From an uncultured Lachnospiraceae bacterium (GTDB taxonomy: Bacteria > Bacillota > Clostridia > Lachnospirales > Lachnospiraceae): a stretch of 37,914 nucleotides of DNA. The number at the start of each line of letters is the position of its first letter. Position 1 is the stretch's first letter. Positions 1-7,025 of the stretch are shown here, piece by piece. The notes beneath the pieces were generated by a model that made no database searches, was not told the origin of the DNA, and saw only the letters and a program-made list of their open reading frames with translations. The stretch covers positions 1-37,914 of the forward strand of contig OMUU01000114.1 in assembly GCA_900314295.1 (NCBI GenBank), given 5' to 3'. Position numbers and translations under genes: made by a program.

Positions 1-1
1 A

Positions 2-157
2 TTAAGGAGCTGGGGGATCAGGCATTTTCCTGTCAAGAATTACCTTGTTTTCTATTTAGTTGTGGAAAATACGGTTTATGTTGTCCGCTTCCTGCATCAT
101 CGTCGTGACTGGATCAGCATCCTTCATCAGGAAGGCATTGATTATGAAGAAGAATAA
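2..157 (+). CDS. RelE/ParE-family toxin, C-terminal part (5' end outside window)
   Basis: The reading frame is open from the window edge to TAA at 155-157 and gives 51 residues. The segment FPVKNYLVFYLVVENTVYVV, then RFLHHRRDW, matches the end of RelE/ParE mRNA-interferase or gyrase-poison toxins, where a central beta-hairpin is followed by an R-x-x-H-x-R-R-D-W type motif. The start and any partner antitoxin would lie upstream of the window, so intactness cannot be judged. Downstream sequence is non-coding or degenerate, which fits an accessory island. The RelE/ParE superfamily is fairly secure; the exact subfamily is not. Confidence 0.7.
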   Translation, partial: LRSWGIRHFPVKNYLVFYLVVENTVYVVRFLHHRRDWISILHQEGIDYEEE

Positions 158-174
158 AATGGGAACAAAGGTAC

Positions 175-189
175 CGGTGTCAGACACCG
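175..189. repeat. 15-bp palindrome CGGTGTCAGACACCG
   Basis: There are two perfect 7-bp arms around a single central A, 18 bp after the toxin stop codon. Motifs of the GGTGTCAGACACC kind are common as dispersed palindromes near small transposable or REP-like sequences in many bacteria. Whether this one is a remnant of such an element is inference. It has no T-tract, so it is not a convincing terminator. Confidence 0.4.
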
Positions 190-800
190 TTAGATAATGG
201 TAATGCTGTTAACTTAAGACTTTTAGGCCTGGAAATTAAAGGGCTGAGACCACATTTTTCAAGAGATATTCCGGCTGAAGATTACGAAATCTATGGCAGC
301 ACCTGTCCGGGCTTCGAGCAGCATCGTTCTGGATGAGTATTTCCAGCTTGACGACACTACCTGTCCGGTAATGTGGAAACCGGTTTGAACCTCCTTGGTG
401 ACCTATTTCTGATATCTGTGTGAGTGGGATATAATCAGATATGGATAAGAAAAATAACGAATACAAGTCAATATTTTCATCAAATACAGATTGGAACAAG
501 CTTGTACCCGTACAAAGGCCAAGTAGGGGCTAAGACGGAGCTAAGTTGGGGACAAGACAAAGAATCATCAAATTGATATAGGGTGAGAATATCATCGAAT
601 GTAGTTCCTGACAGAAATGTTCTCGTCATTGGATCATAGAACAGAGTCTTGTATCCTCAAATTAAGCATAGTAACGGTTTATAATGGCAAGAAGGCAGAT
701 TGCCAAAAGAAAGAATCAGAAACCGTAGATGAGATACAAACTATAAAGGATGATACAGCAAATATAAAATTATCTTTTTCGAATCCCTGTGTAACATCCA
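190..800. other. Gene-poor, unrecognised stretch
   Basis: About 610 bp lie between the toxin fragment and the next plausible small ORF. A 87-codon frame at 236-499 on the - strand and a 99-codon frame starting at 617 on the + strand are open, but neither has a recognisable domain, a convincing ribosome binding site or a sensible hydrophobic pattern. The region reads like decayed accessory DNA. I see no RNA gene, transposase motif or clear promoter in it. Confidence 0.4.
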
Positions 801-980
801 ATGACAAGAAGGATGGTTGTTGCTATAATGCCGATCCAACTGAAGAAGTATATTGCAATCGCAAAGACACCTATTGTTATAAATATCCAAACGATTTCAA
901 TTATCGGGCTTCCTGATCAGGCTATAAGAGAAGCTGGCGAACGGATCCAAGCCGCTATTGAAGATTGGCTTGGGATGTAA
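801..980 (+). CDS. Possible small ORF or gene remnant (59 aa), function unknown
   Basis: The frame runs from ATG 801 to TAA at 978-980. Its end, GLPDQAIREAGERIQAAIEDW, is a plausible amphipathic helix and loosely recalls the C-terminus of HicB-like antitoxins (a helix ending in a Trp-Leu pair). The N-terminal half is unlike any family I know. There is no good ribosome binding site, and a stop lies just upstream at 792-794 in frame, so it may be the tail of a frameshifted gene. The opposite strand also encodes a roughly 46-residue hydrophobic stretch without an ATG. Treat as uncertain. Confidence 0.2.
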   Translation: MTRRMVVAIMPIQLKKYIAIAKTPIVINIQTISIIGLPDQAIREAGERIQAAIEDWLGM

Positions 981-1026
981 GGAAGGTAAGGAAGAAGCCG
1001 CAGTCGAATAAGTATTGAAGCTTGAG

Positions 1027-1053
1027 CAGCCGCAGGTTTTTACCTGCGGCTGT
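1027..1053. terminator. GC-rich hairpin between convergent units
   Basis: An 11-bp near-perfect stem (AGCCGCAGGT / ACCTGCGGCT plus one closing C-G pair) encloses a TTTT loop. It lies 16 bp beyond the stop of yafQ, which is read leftward, and downstream of the small + strand ORF. The T-tract is weak on both sides (GTTT on the + side), so it may be a bidirectional or inefficient terminator. Confidence 0.5.
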
Positions 1054-1068
1054 TTAGGGGTTCAGAAA

Positions 1069-1359
1069 TTATTTTCCAAATAGATCACTGTGGCTGCCGG
1101 TCCTGGCTAAAGTCAGAACCAATACATCATCTTCAATACGGTAGATCAATAGCCAGTCCGGGAGTATATGACATTCCCGATGTCCCACCCAGATTCCGGT
1201 CAGCGCATGATCCTTGTTTTTTTCAGGAAGTTTCTCTCCCATAGCCAGAGCGGCGATGATATCCTTTAGCAGATTGATTTTCAGTCCTCGCTTAACTGCC
1301 AGTTTGTAGTCCTTTTTAAACTGCGTAGTAGGCTTGACGATATACTTTGTTTCTGTCAT
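1069..1359 (-). CDS. yafQ: YafQ-family type II toxin (mRNA interferase)
   Basis: The 96-residue protein has the typical YafQ length. It contains K-x-H-x-L-x-G-x-W-x-G-H-R-E-C-H-I-x-P-D-W-L-L-I-Y and ends R-T-G-S-H-S-D-L-F. Residues H51, H64, D68, W69 and H90 line up with the E. coli YafQ catalytic or binding residues H50, H63, D67, W68 and H87. The family cleaves mRNA in ribosomes at in-frame codons and is neutralised by the DinJ antitoxin. Its ATG overlaps the antitoxin stop by 4 bp (ATGA), so the two are translationally coupled. All key residues are present, so the toxin looks intact. Confidence 0.93.
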   Translation of the reverse strand: MTETKYIVKPTTQFKKDYKLAVKRGLKINLLKDIIAALAMGEKLPEKNKDHALTGIWVGHRECHILPDWLLIYRIEDDVLVLTLARTGSHSDLFGK

Positions 1360-1634
1360 TTTTCAAGGTCAGCAAATAGCTCATCCAGATTGGTATAGCC
1401 TTTCACGGACGGGTCTTTTGCAATCCTTTCTGCTTCCAACATGGCGGCAATCGTTTCCTTGTTGGGCTGATTCAGAGAAATCTCAAAGGGTATCCTGCCT
1501 TCCCGAAGCGACTGACGGACAAAAATATTGAACGCAGTAGAGATATTCATACCCAGTTCGTTAAACAGCGCATCGGCCTGTGCTTTAAGGTCAGAGTCCA
1601 TACGGATACTGATATTCGTAGTAGAGCCAGCCAT
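1356..1634 (-). CDS. dinJ: RelB/DinJ-family antitoxin
   Basis: The start is the ATG at 1634-1632 (MAGSTTNISIRMDSDLKAQA), which has AAGGGAG a few bases upstream; a longer frame starting at 1703 would run through the promoter and is rejected. The 92-residue protein begins with the ribbon-helix-helix DNA-binding strand ISIRMDSDLKAQADALFNEL and continues with NISTAFNIFVRQSLREGRIP, a classic RelB/DinJ signature. The C-terminal acidic region probably wraps and inhibits YafQ. The protein likely represses its own operon through the promoter repeats described separately. Confidence 0.93.
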   Translation of the reverse strand: MAGSTTNISIRMDSDLKAQADALFNELGMNISTAFNIFVRQSLREGRIPFEISLNQPNKETIAAMLEAERIAKDPSVKGYTNLDELFADLEK

Positions 1635-1664
1635 ACTATCATCTCCCTTCATGATGGTAGTTTT

Positions 1665-1693
1665 ATTATATTCTACTTGCACGAAGAAAACAA
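1665..1693 (-). promoter_or_regulatory. Promoter of the dinJ-yafQ operon
   Basis: On the - strand there is a -35 TTGTTT (1693-1688), a 17-bp spacer and a perfect -10 TATAAT (1670-1665), placing the transcription start about 20-25 bp before the antitoxin ATG. The -10 and spacing are good sigma-A matches. Confidence 0.75.
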
Positions 1694-1706
1694 TATCTTG
1701 CACGAA
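1676..1706. promoter_or_regulatory. Candidate antitoxin operator: two CTTGCACGAA direct repeats
   Basis: The 10-mer CTTGCACGAA occurs at 1676-1685 and 1697-1706, exactly 21 bp apart, which is two helical turns. One copy lies in the promoter spacer and the other overlaps the upstream side of the -35. Ribbon-helix-helix antitoxins bind short repeats over their own promoters, so these are likely DinJ or DinJ-YafQ binding sites. The binding is inferred. Confidence 0.6.
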
Positions 1707-1728
1707 AATTCATTTTTTATTCCCCGCT

Positions 1729-1920
1729 CATTTTAAAGAAGACGAGAAAGGAATGGCAGTTATGTGCAAGGCTATGGAAGATAGGATGTTGCTGCTAAGG
1801 GGCAAAATGCTCTTACAAAAAGCCTTTTATCCAAAACTAATACAACTACATTCTCGAAAGCCTTATAATATCAATCTTTCGTTTAGTCGATCTGTGTGTT
1901 ATGATAAGAAATACAGATAA
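1729..1920 (+). pseudogene. Decayed fragment of an Rpn/PD-(D/E)XK nuclease-family protein
   Basis: One frame reads HFKEDEKGMAVMCKAMED, closely resembling the tail of Rpn-family (recombination-promoting nuclease or transposase-like) proteins common in Clostridia, where an acidic K-G-x-x-x-M-C-x-x-M-E-x-x segment precedes a charged coiled coil. After that the sequence diverges into unrelated residues, and no catalytic N-terminal domain exists upstream because that space is the dinJ promoter. It is therefore best read as a short remnant. Confidence 0.35.
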
Positions 1921-1995
1921 CCGATCACAGCAGATATAACTGCAATACGGAGTTATTCGCTGTGATGGCGTAAAAAAAATATGGAGGACAATAAG

Positions 1996-2220
1996 ATGGC
2001 AGAGAAGAGAACGCGTCGTTCAAAAAGAGAAGTTTTAAACGCCAAACTTGCTAAAGCAAAAGCGGATAAGCAGCGTTACGAAGAGAAGGTATCTGCTCTG
2101 GATGAGGAGATCAAAAAACTGGAAGATAAGCTGAATGCACAGAGAATTGATGAGGTCGTATCTGTGATCAACGAACAGGGTCTCAGCATTGAGGACGCCA
2201 TCGCTAAATTGAAAGCGTGA
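1996..2220 (+). CDS. Small basic coiled-coil protein, function unknown
   Basis: I chose the ATG at 1996 because GGAGG lies 8 bp upstream (1983-1987); an in-frame ATG at 1981 overlaps that site. The 74-residue product starts MAEKRTRRSKREVLNAKLAK, strongly basic, then forms heptad-like segments (KAKADKQRYEEKVSALDEEI and following) and ends with a short helix SIEDAIAKLKA. Similar small proteins are widespread in Lachnospiraceae without an assigned role. The good ribosome binding site and helical periodicity make it a likely real gene. A structured 3' region follows the stop directly. Confidence 0.75.
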   Translation: MAEKRTRRSKREVLNAKLAKAKADKQRYEEKVSALDEEIKKLEDKLNAQRIDEVVSVINEQGLSIEDAIAKLKA

Positions 2221-2221
2221 A

Positions 2222-2356
2222 TTTTTCCCCGGCGGGTCATATGTAACAGGCTGATGTATGGCCGTGCCTCTGCGTTAACTAGAGGAATGATGTCCTTGCA
2301 ATGTTATTCTGAGCTTCTTCTGAATGTGCCGCCGTATGGGGAAACCTGAACGGTGG
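2222..2356 (+). ncRNA. Possible structured RNA with alternative stems (leader, 3' UTR element or sRNA)
   Basis: The 190 bp between two genes holds several self-complementary blocks. TTTCCC-CGGCGG at 2224-2235 can pair with CCGCCG (2329-2334) and GGGAAA (2339-2344), closing a roughly 110-nt domain that includes the small hairpin CCTCT / AGAGG (2267-2271 with 2281-2285). The same CCGCCGT can instead form a terminator with ACGGTGG (2350-2356). Mutually exclusive stems are typical of riboswitches and attenuators, but a closed rod with a terminator could also be a free small RNA. I do not recognise the family. Confidence 0.35.
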
Positions 2357-2363
2357 TTTTTTT
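2329..2363 (+). terminator. Rho-independent terminator
   Basis: CCGCCGT (2329-2335) pairs with ACGGTGG (2350-2356) with one G-U pair. The loop contains a further GG/CC pair, and seven Ts follow (2357-2363). It ends the transcript of the small coiled-coil gene or of the structured RNA. Confidence 0.75.
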
Positions 2364-2410
2364 GTGCGTAAACATAGATTTCCTAATCAGCTTATACTAT
2401 TATCTAAATT

Positions 2411-3013
2411 ATGAAACGAAAAGTTATACCTGTTATCATATTCTTTACCCTTGCTTTTATCTGGGGACATTCCTTGGTGCCAAGGCAGGCTTCGGCCGAT
2501 GAAAGCGTTTTTTTCCTGAAGATCCTGTATCCGGTTTTGTCAATAATCGTGGGAAAGAACGGCGTAACAATCCATCTGGTAAGAAAAACAGCTCATTTTA
2601 CCGAGTATTTCATACTGGGCACAGAGTTTAGGCTGTATCAGAATCTGAGATATTCTGACACTGAGGCAGCACGTGCGATGACTTCTGATGCCGGGGCAGC
2701 TTGTGCGATGACTTCTGATGCCGGGACAGCATGGGCGATGAATTCTGATGCTGACGCAGCTTGCAGAATGACTTCCGAAAAAAGTCACCATATCATGAAG
2801 AAAATTTGTCATCTGGTACACGGCAGGATGCTGACCGCTGTAAGATTTGCTTTTTACATCGCGTTTATTGATGAGACGATCCAGATATTCAGCGGTAGAG
2901 GTCCGCAGATTGCAGACGTCTGGCTGGATGTACTGGGGGCATTCTGCGGGGCAGCGATAGCAAGCCTTCTAAGTGCGAGACCCGGGCGCCATGGATATAT
3001 TCAATGGGAATAA
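2411..3013 (+). CDS. VanZ-like membrane protein with internal repeat insert
   Basis: The 200-residue protein starts with a hydrophobic helix (MKRKVIPVIIFFTLAFIWGH). It then has the VanZ-like R-K-x-A-H-F-x-E-Y-F-I-L-G motif near residue 60, and ends with FIDETIQIFSGRGPQIADVWLDVLGA, matching the conserved D-E-x-x-Q-x-x-x-x-G-R-x-x-x-x-D-V-x-x-x-x-x-G of the family. VanZ proteins are small membrane proteins; VanZ itself gives teicoplanin resistance, but most homologues have unknown roles. Between the first and last halves, about residues 82-121, lie four copies of a 10-residue hydrophilic repeat not typical of the family. It starts about 50 bp after the terminator and has only a weak ribosome binding site. 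Confidence 0.8.
   Translation: MKRKVIPVIIFFTLAFIWGHSLVPRQASADESVFFLKILYPVLSIIVGKNGVTIHLVRKTAHFTEYFILGTEFRLYQNLRYSDTEAARAMTSDAGAACAMTSDAGTAWAMNSDADAACRMTSEKSHHIMKKICHLVHGRMLTAVRFAFYIAFIDETIQIFSGRGPQIADVWLDVLGAFCGAAIASLLSARPGRHGYIQWE
2654..2773 (+). repeat. Four in-frame 30-bp tandem repeats inside the VanZ-like gene
   Basis: Units at 2654-2683, 2684-2713, 2714-2743 and 2744-2773 each encode SD-x-x-A-A-x-x-M-T-like decapeptides (SDTEAARAMT, SDAGAACAMT, SDAGTAWAMN, SDADAACRMT). The unit length is a multiple of three, so copy-number change would keep the frame. Confidence 0.9.
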
Positions 3014-3022
3014 GAAATTTCA

Positions 3023-3052
3023 TGAGATAGGATTATCTGAGATAGGATTATC
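3023..3052. repeat. 15-bp tandem duplication
   Basis: TGAGATAGGATTATC occurs twice back to back between the VanZ-like gene and the permease. It may be a simple replication slippage product; no regulatory role is visible. Confidence 0.8.
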
Positions 3053-3112
3053 ATAGATCAGACGCTGAAAAAACTGCGTGTATAACACTTTGAAAGGTAA
3101 GAGACAACATAT

Positions 3113-4522
3113 ATGGCAAATAGCAAATCCACTCAAACGATGAGCAGGAACCTGGAATTTAAGGATGTACTTGTGCTCGCATTCAGTACGATGATTGGAT
3201 GGGGATGGGTGGCGCTTACCGGTAAATGGGTGAATCAGGGCGGAGCTGTCGGAGCGGTGCTTGCGTTTGTGATTGGCGCTGTTCTCTGTATCTTTGTCGG
3301 CCTGACTTATTGTGAGCTTACACCTGCCTTGCCATATTCGGGAGGGGAGCTTGTATTCTCCTATAAGGCGATGGGCTACCATGGGGCTTGGTTTTCTGGT
3401 TGGATGATTGCTTTTGCGTATATTGGTGTCGCTGCGTGGGAAGGGCCGGCATTGGTTACTGCCATTGACTATCTGATAAAGATCCCAAGGTATGGCTATT
3501 TATGGACAATTGCTGGCTTTGACGTGTATGTGACCTGGCTGCTGATTCCTGTCTTTGCGGGAACATTATTGTGCATCATTAACATAAAAGGCATTAAGAT
3601 CTCCTCGATGTTTCAGGCGGCGGTCACCATCATTCTTGCGGTTGGCGGAATTATATTTGCGGTAATCAGTGGTACGCATGGTTCTGTGGGGCATATGAAA
3701 CCGTTGTTTTCATCGACGAAGGGTATGTTTACGGTGGTGCTGTCCGTTCCGGCTATGTTTGTCGGCTTCGATGTTATTCCACAGGTTGCGGAGGAGATGA
3801 ATCTTCCCTTGAAAAAAATCCCGCGTGCGATTGTATCTTCGATTCTCTTAGCCGCCGCGTGGTATATTATGATTATTCTTGCCAGCTCCTTTGCCGCGCC
3901 TAAGGAAGTTCTCGGCAAAGAAGGATTGTCTGTTGTGCATGCAGTAAACTATGCGACGAATCATCCTGTTGCAGGGAAGCTGATCGTTGTTACCGCTATT
4001 ATGGGCATCCTGTCAAGCTGGAATGGCTTTATCATTGGTGCAACCAGAGTGCTCTATTCCATGGGCAGGGCAAAGATGCTTCCGGATTTTTTTGGTGAGC
4101 TTCACAGGAAATATCAGACTCCGAGAAATGCGATTCTTTTCATTGGCATAATCACTATTCTGACACCGCTTCTTGGAAAAAATTCCCTCGGGTGGTTTGT
4201 CGATGCGAGTGCATTTGGTACCGTAATCGCATATTTTATGGTTGCCCTTTCGTTCGTGATCCTGAGAAGAACGTGTAAAGATTTGCCAAGGCCCTTCAAA
4301 GTAAAACATGGAATGCTGGTAGGAGTAATTGCTATCCTGATCTCTCTGTTTTTTATTTCGCTGTATCTTCCCATAGGAAGCAGTTCGCTTTCGGGGATAG
4401 AATGGATGATCGTAGGTGTTTGGGTTTGTTTCGGCCTGATTTTATATTTCATAAGTCTGCCGCATATGAGGAAAAATACCCAGATTAGAGAAAAGGCTTT
4501 ATTCTGTAAATTTTCCGATTGA
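3113..4522 (+). CDS. APC-superfamily amino acid permease
   Basis: The 469-residue protein has about twelve strongly hydrophobic segments. Its beginning, FKDVLVLAFSTMIGWGWVAL followed by TGKWVNQGGAVGAVLAF, is the TM1-TM2 pattern of amino acid-polyamine-organocation transporters: an unwound glycine-containing first helix that binds the substrate amino group. Further typical elements are LTYCELTPALPYSGG (E-x-x-x-x-P-x-x-G-G) and the R-K-Y-Q-T-P-R-N-A loop around residues 340-350. It probably imports or exchanges an amino acid or polyamine across the cytoplasmic membrane. The substrate is not readable. GGTAAGAG about 10 bp upstream serves as ribosome binding site. No operon partner is evident. 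Confidence 0.9.
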   Translation: MANSKSTQTMSRNLEFKDVLVLAFSTMIGWGWVALTGKWVNQGGAVGAVLAFVIGAVLCIFVGLTYCELTPALPYSGGELVFSYKAMGYHGAWFSGWMIAFAYIGVAAWEGPALVTAIDYLIKIPRYGYLWTIAGFDVYVTWLLIPVFAGTLLCIINIKGIKISSMFQAAVTIILAVGGIIFAVISGTHGSVGHMKPLFSSTKGMFTVVLSVPAMFVGFDVIPQVAEEMNLPLKKIPRAIVSSILLAAAWYIMIILASSFAAPKEVLGKEGLSVVHAVNYATNHPVAGKLIVVTAIMGILSSWNGFIIGATRVLYSMGRAKMLPDFFGELHRKYQTPRNAILFIGIITILTPLLGKNSLGWFVDASAFGTVIAYFMVALSFVILRRTCKDLPRPFKVKHGMLVGVIAILISLFFISLYLPIGSSSLSGIEWMIVGVWVCFGLILYFISLPHMRKNTQIREKALFCKFSD

Positions 4523-4646
4523 TGAAGTTACCTCTGGATTTATGGATCCATTCGAAGGATTCAAGCTTTAGTAAAAAATGCGATAAGGCTGGTAGAAGGG
4601 TCTCTTCTACAGTAGGAAGAAAGAATAAGGAATGAGGATACTATAA

Positions 4647-6572
4647 ATGGCGGATTTTTTGATAATGCTTTTGATACCTTTTCTGTTCTGGACCGGTCTC
4701 AATCTGTTTGTGGTAAGGATCTGCAGACGTTCTTTCTGGGAATGTATGCCTCTGTCGATGATGGGAGCTGCTTTTATCTTGTATGTCAGTCAGCTTTTGA
4801 GTCACAGTTTCCATCCCGGATTCTGGCTTCTCGTTGCTTTAGCGGCCGTGGGTTTTCTTTATCTATTTTTTTTCGTGACGCATCGGAAGGAGCAGGGGAG
4901 GAGGATATGGACGGGAATCGCGGTTTTCTTCGTGGTCGTTTGTCTGTGTCTGCTGTGGGATTGGGATCACCATTTTGCGAGTTTTGATGAATTTTATTTC
5001 TGGGGAGGCATGGTCAAGGAGTCCCTGAGACTGGATCATTTCTACAGCGTTCCGCAGTCCACCTTGTGGATTCATAAGGATTATCCGCCTTTTATCACAA
5101 TGCTGGAGCTGCTCTGGTGTCTTCTGACCGGCGGGTATTCGGAGGCAAAGCTTCTCTTATCGGTTCATGTCTTCCTGATGAGCATGCTTGTTCTTCCGTT
5201 GTCTGCTTTGTTTCACGAAAATGGACGCCACAGAAAAATCCGGACGGTATTGACGGTCGTTGTTTTGTTCTTTTTTGTCGTATCGGTACTTCTCGCTTTC
5301 GATCCGTGGCCGAAGCCTGTCACAACATCCATTTTGATGGATATCGCAACTCCGGTTGTGTTTGTATGGGCGATGCTGACCGTCCGGAGAAGTTTTCCCA
5401 GGTTCGGCTGGTTTGAATGCCTGGCTATGGCCGGAGCAGCTTCGACCTTGCTGATGATGAAACAAATCGGAGCAGCTTTTGTTCTGGTTCTGTATTTCTA
5501 TGTGTTCTGTCTGTTTTTCTTCTGCAGAACGAAAAAAGTATCTTCCGCGCCATCGGTTGTGCCGGAAAGCTCTTCAAATGAATCGAAAACAGGAGGCAGC
5601 CGGAGGATAAGCCGATTCTGCCGCATCATGATTCCGGTCCTGGTTCCGGCAACCTTCTATTTGAGCTGGAAGCTCTATATTCATCATTTGCATATCGGCG
5701 GACAGTTTCAGCTGCCGAAAGGCTTTCTCGGATTATATTTTGAGTCCTTCCACGGCTCGGGACTGCGTCATGATACCCTGCGAAGTTACATTGATGCGCT
5801 GTTTCAGAAGAGTCTTTCCAGAATCAGTTGGCTTCCGGTTACATATGCCGCTGCCTTTGTGCTGGTCATGCTTGCGATTGCGCTTCTGGCCCGTTTCTTC
5901 CGGAATACGTATTCGCGAAGAGAGGCTGCGGTAACGGCTGCCGCCTTTATCTGCGGCACGTTTGGCTATGCCTTCCTGATGTCTGTGCTGTACCTGTTCT
6001 GTTTCAATGAAACGGAGATGAAGGCACTGGCGAGTTTTGAACGGTACATGGCAAGCTATGTGCTGGCAGAAGTCCTGTTTCTTCTGATCCGATGGATGAC
6101 GCTTCTGAAGGAGAGTAAGCCTTCTTACTTTACGATGGGTAAAATGGCCGCCTTGGCTACAATCTTTGCGGTCTGCCTGAATCCGTCGAATCTGTATTAC
6201 ATGATTCCCCAGGTAGTCAGGGGCAATGCTGCCGCATCCTATGAAAGAGAGGCGGATTTTGTCAGGGGAAAAACCAGACCAGGCGCAGTCATTCTTGCTG
6301 TTTATGACAGCAGCAAAATCAGCCCGTCCTGGTACGGGGCATATGACGCATATCTTCAGTATTATCTGAACGACAGGATTATCTCCCGGAGCCTGGTGAA
6401 CGCATACAATCTGGATCTGCATGATGCCGATGCGGTTGAAAAGCTTCGAAAAGCGGTGGCAGAGAGCGATTATATCTATCTGAAGGATTCTACCGATGAG
6501 CTGACGTCTTTGCTTGAGAGCTGGACCGGTGAAACCATGGAGACCGGAGAGGTTTATCAATTAATCGAATAA
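4647..6572 (+). CDS. Large polytopic membrane protein, possible GT-C-type glycosyltransferase
   Basis: The 641-residue protein has roughly twelve membrane segments. After the third or fourth comes the acidic loop FASFDEFYFWGGMVKESLRL followed by W-I-H-K-D-Y-P-P-F, then helices, a short Ser-rich cytoplasmic loop near residues 300-325, more helices, and a soluble C-terminal region of about 100 residues (from VRGKTRPGAVILAVYDSSKI). An early extracytoplasmic D-E loop followed by an H-K-D-Y-P-P-F type segment resembles lipid-linked-sugar-dependent GT-C enzymes, and the next gene is a glycosyltransferase remnant 10 bp downstream. A role in cell-surface glycan or glycoprotein synthesis is inferred; catalytic identity is not proven. 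Confidence 0.7.
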   Translation: MADFLIMLLIPFLFWTGLNLFVVRICRRSFWECMPLSMMGAAFILYVSQLLSHSFHPGFWLLVALAAVGFLYLFFFVTHRKEQGRRIWTGIAVFFVVVCLCLLWDWDHHFASFDEFYFWGGMVKESLRLDHFYSVPQSTLWIHKDYPPFITMLELLWCLLTGGYSEAKLLLSVHVFLMSMLVLPLSALFHENGRHRKIRTVLTVVVLFFFVVSVLLAFDPWPKPVTTSILMDIATPVVFVWAMLTVRRSFPRFGWFECLAMAGAASTLLMMKQIGAAFVLVLYFYVFCLFFFCRTKKVSSAPSVVPESSSNESKTGGSRRISRFCRIMIPVLVPATFYLSWKLYIHHLHIGGQFQLPKGFLGLYFESFHGSGLRHDTLRSYIDALFQKSLSRISWLPVTYAAAFVLVMLAIALLARFFRNTYSRREAAVTAAAFICGTFGYAFLMSVLYLFCFNETEMKALASFERYMASYVLAEVLFLLIRWMTLLKESKPSYFTMGKMAALATIFAVCLNPSNLYYMIPQVVRGNAAASYEREADFVRGKTRPGAVILAVYDSSKISPSWYGAYDAYLQYYLNDRIISRSLVNAYNLDLHDADAVEKLRKAVAESDYIYLKDSTDELTSLLESWTGETMETGEVYQLIE

Positions 6573-6582
6573 GAGGATTGCC

Positions 6583-6924
6583 ATGATTTATAATTTTAAC
6601 CTGGGTATCGGATGGGCATCGAGCGGTGTGGAGTATGCCCAGTTGTATCGGGCGCGCATGCTGCGCGCCCTTGCTTTACCCGCCCGTTTTATCTTCACCG
6701 ATATGTTTCCGCAGGAGATCGTCGAACATTATACGAAGAACATGGGCTTTAAGGACGAAAATAAAATGATGCTGAATACAGACTTCTACGTTGCTTGTGA
6801 GTTAAGGAACAGATTGAATCAGTCAATGTGTTTCTTTTTTATACGTCATTATGAATTCAGTCAGAACTTTACTATCCCTGTAATAGTAACCGACACGGAT
6901 AATCCAAAATTATCCTTTTGTTAA
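6583..6924 (+). pseudogene. Truncated GtfA-like glycosyltransferase (accessory Sec type)
   Basis: The first 58 or so residues, MIYNFNLGIGWASSGVEYAQ and so on through T-K-N-M-G-F-K-D-E-N, match the start of GtfA/Gtf1-type GlcNAc transferases that glycosylate serine-rich surface proteins. Those enzymes are about 500 residues long. Here similarity stops and about 55 unrelated residues follow before the stop, so most of the catalytic domain is missing. It begins 10 bp after the upstream membrane protein with GAGGATTGCC before the ATG, so the pair was once an operon. The 3' part may come from a deletion joining. Confidence 0.7.
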
Positions 6925-6939
6925 TTGTATCATTCATAG

Positions 6940-6967
6940 TTGACTTTTTGTTTATTGATAGTATAAT
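6940..6967 (+). promoter_or_regulatory. Promoter of the pot operon
   Basis: TTGACT (6940-6945), a 16-bp spacer and TATAAT (6962-6967) form a strong sigma-A promoter. Transcription would start near 6974, about 50 bp before the regulator gene. Confidence 0.8.
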
Positions 6968-7025
6968 CATTTTCTGGCAGAAGGTTTAGTGGCAGAACAC
7001 TTTGAGTTTAGTTTCGGAGCGTGAC

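Noticed and set aside
617-916. 99-codon + strand Cys-rich ORF
   Set aside because: It has no ribosome binding site or known domain and overlaps another candidate frame; likely chance in degenerate DNA.
5733-6560. Long - strand ORF opposite the polytopic membrane protein
   Set aside because: It lies fully inside a convincing + strand membrane protein, has no domain or ribosome binding site, and its composition reflects antisense codon use.
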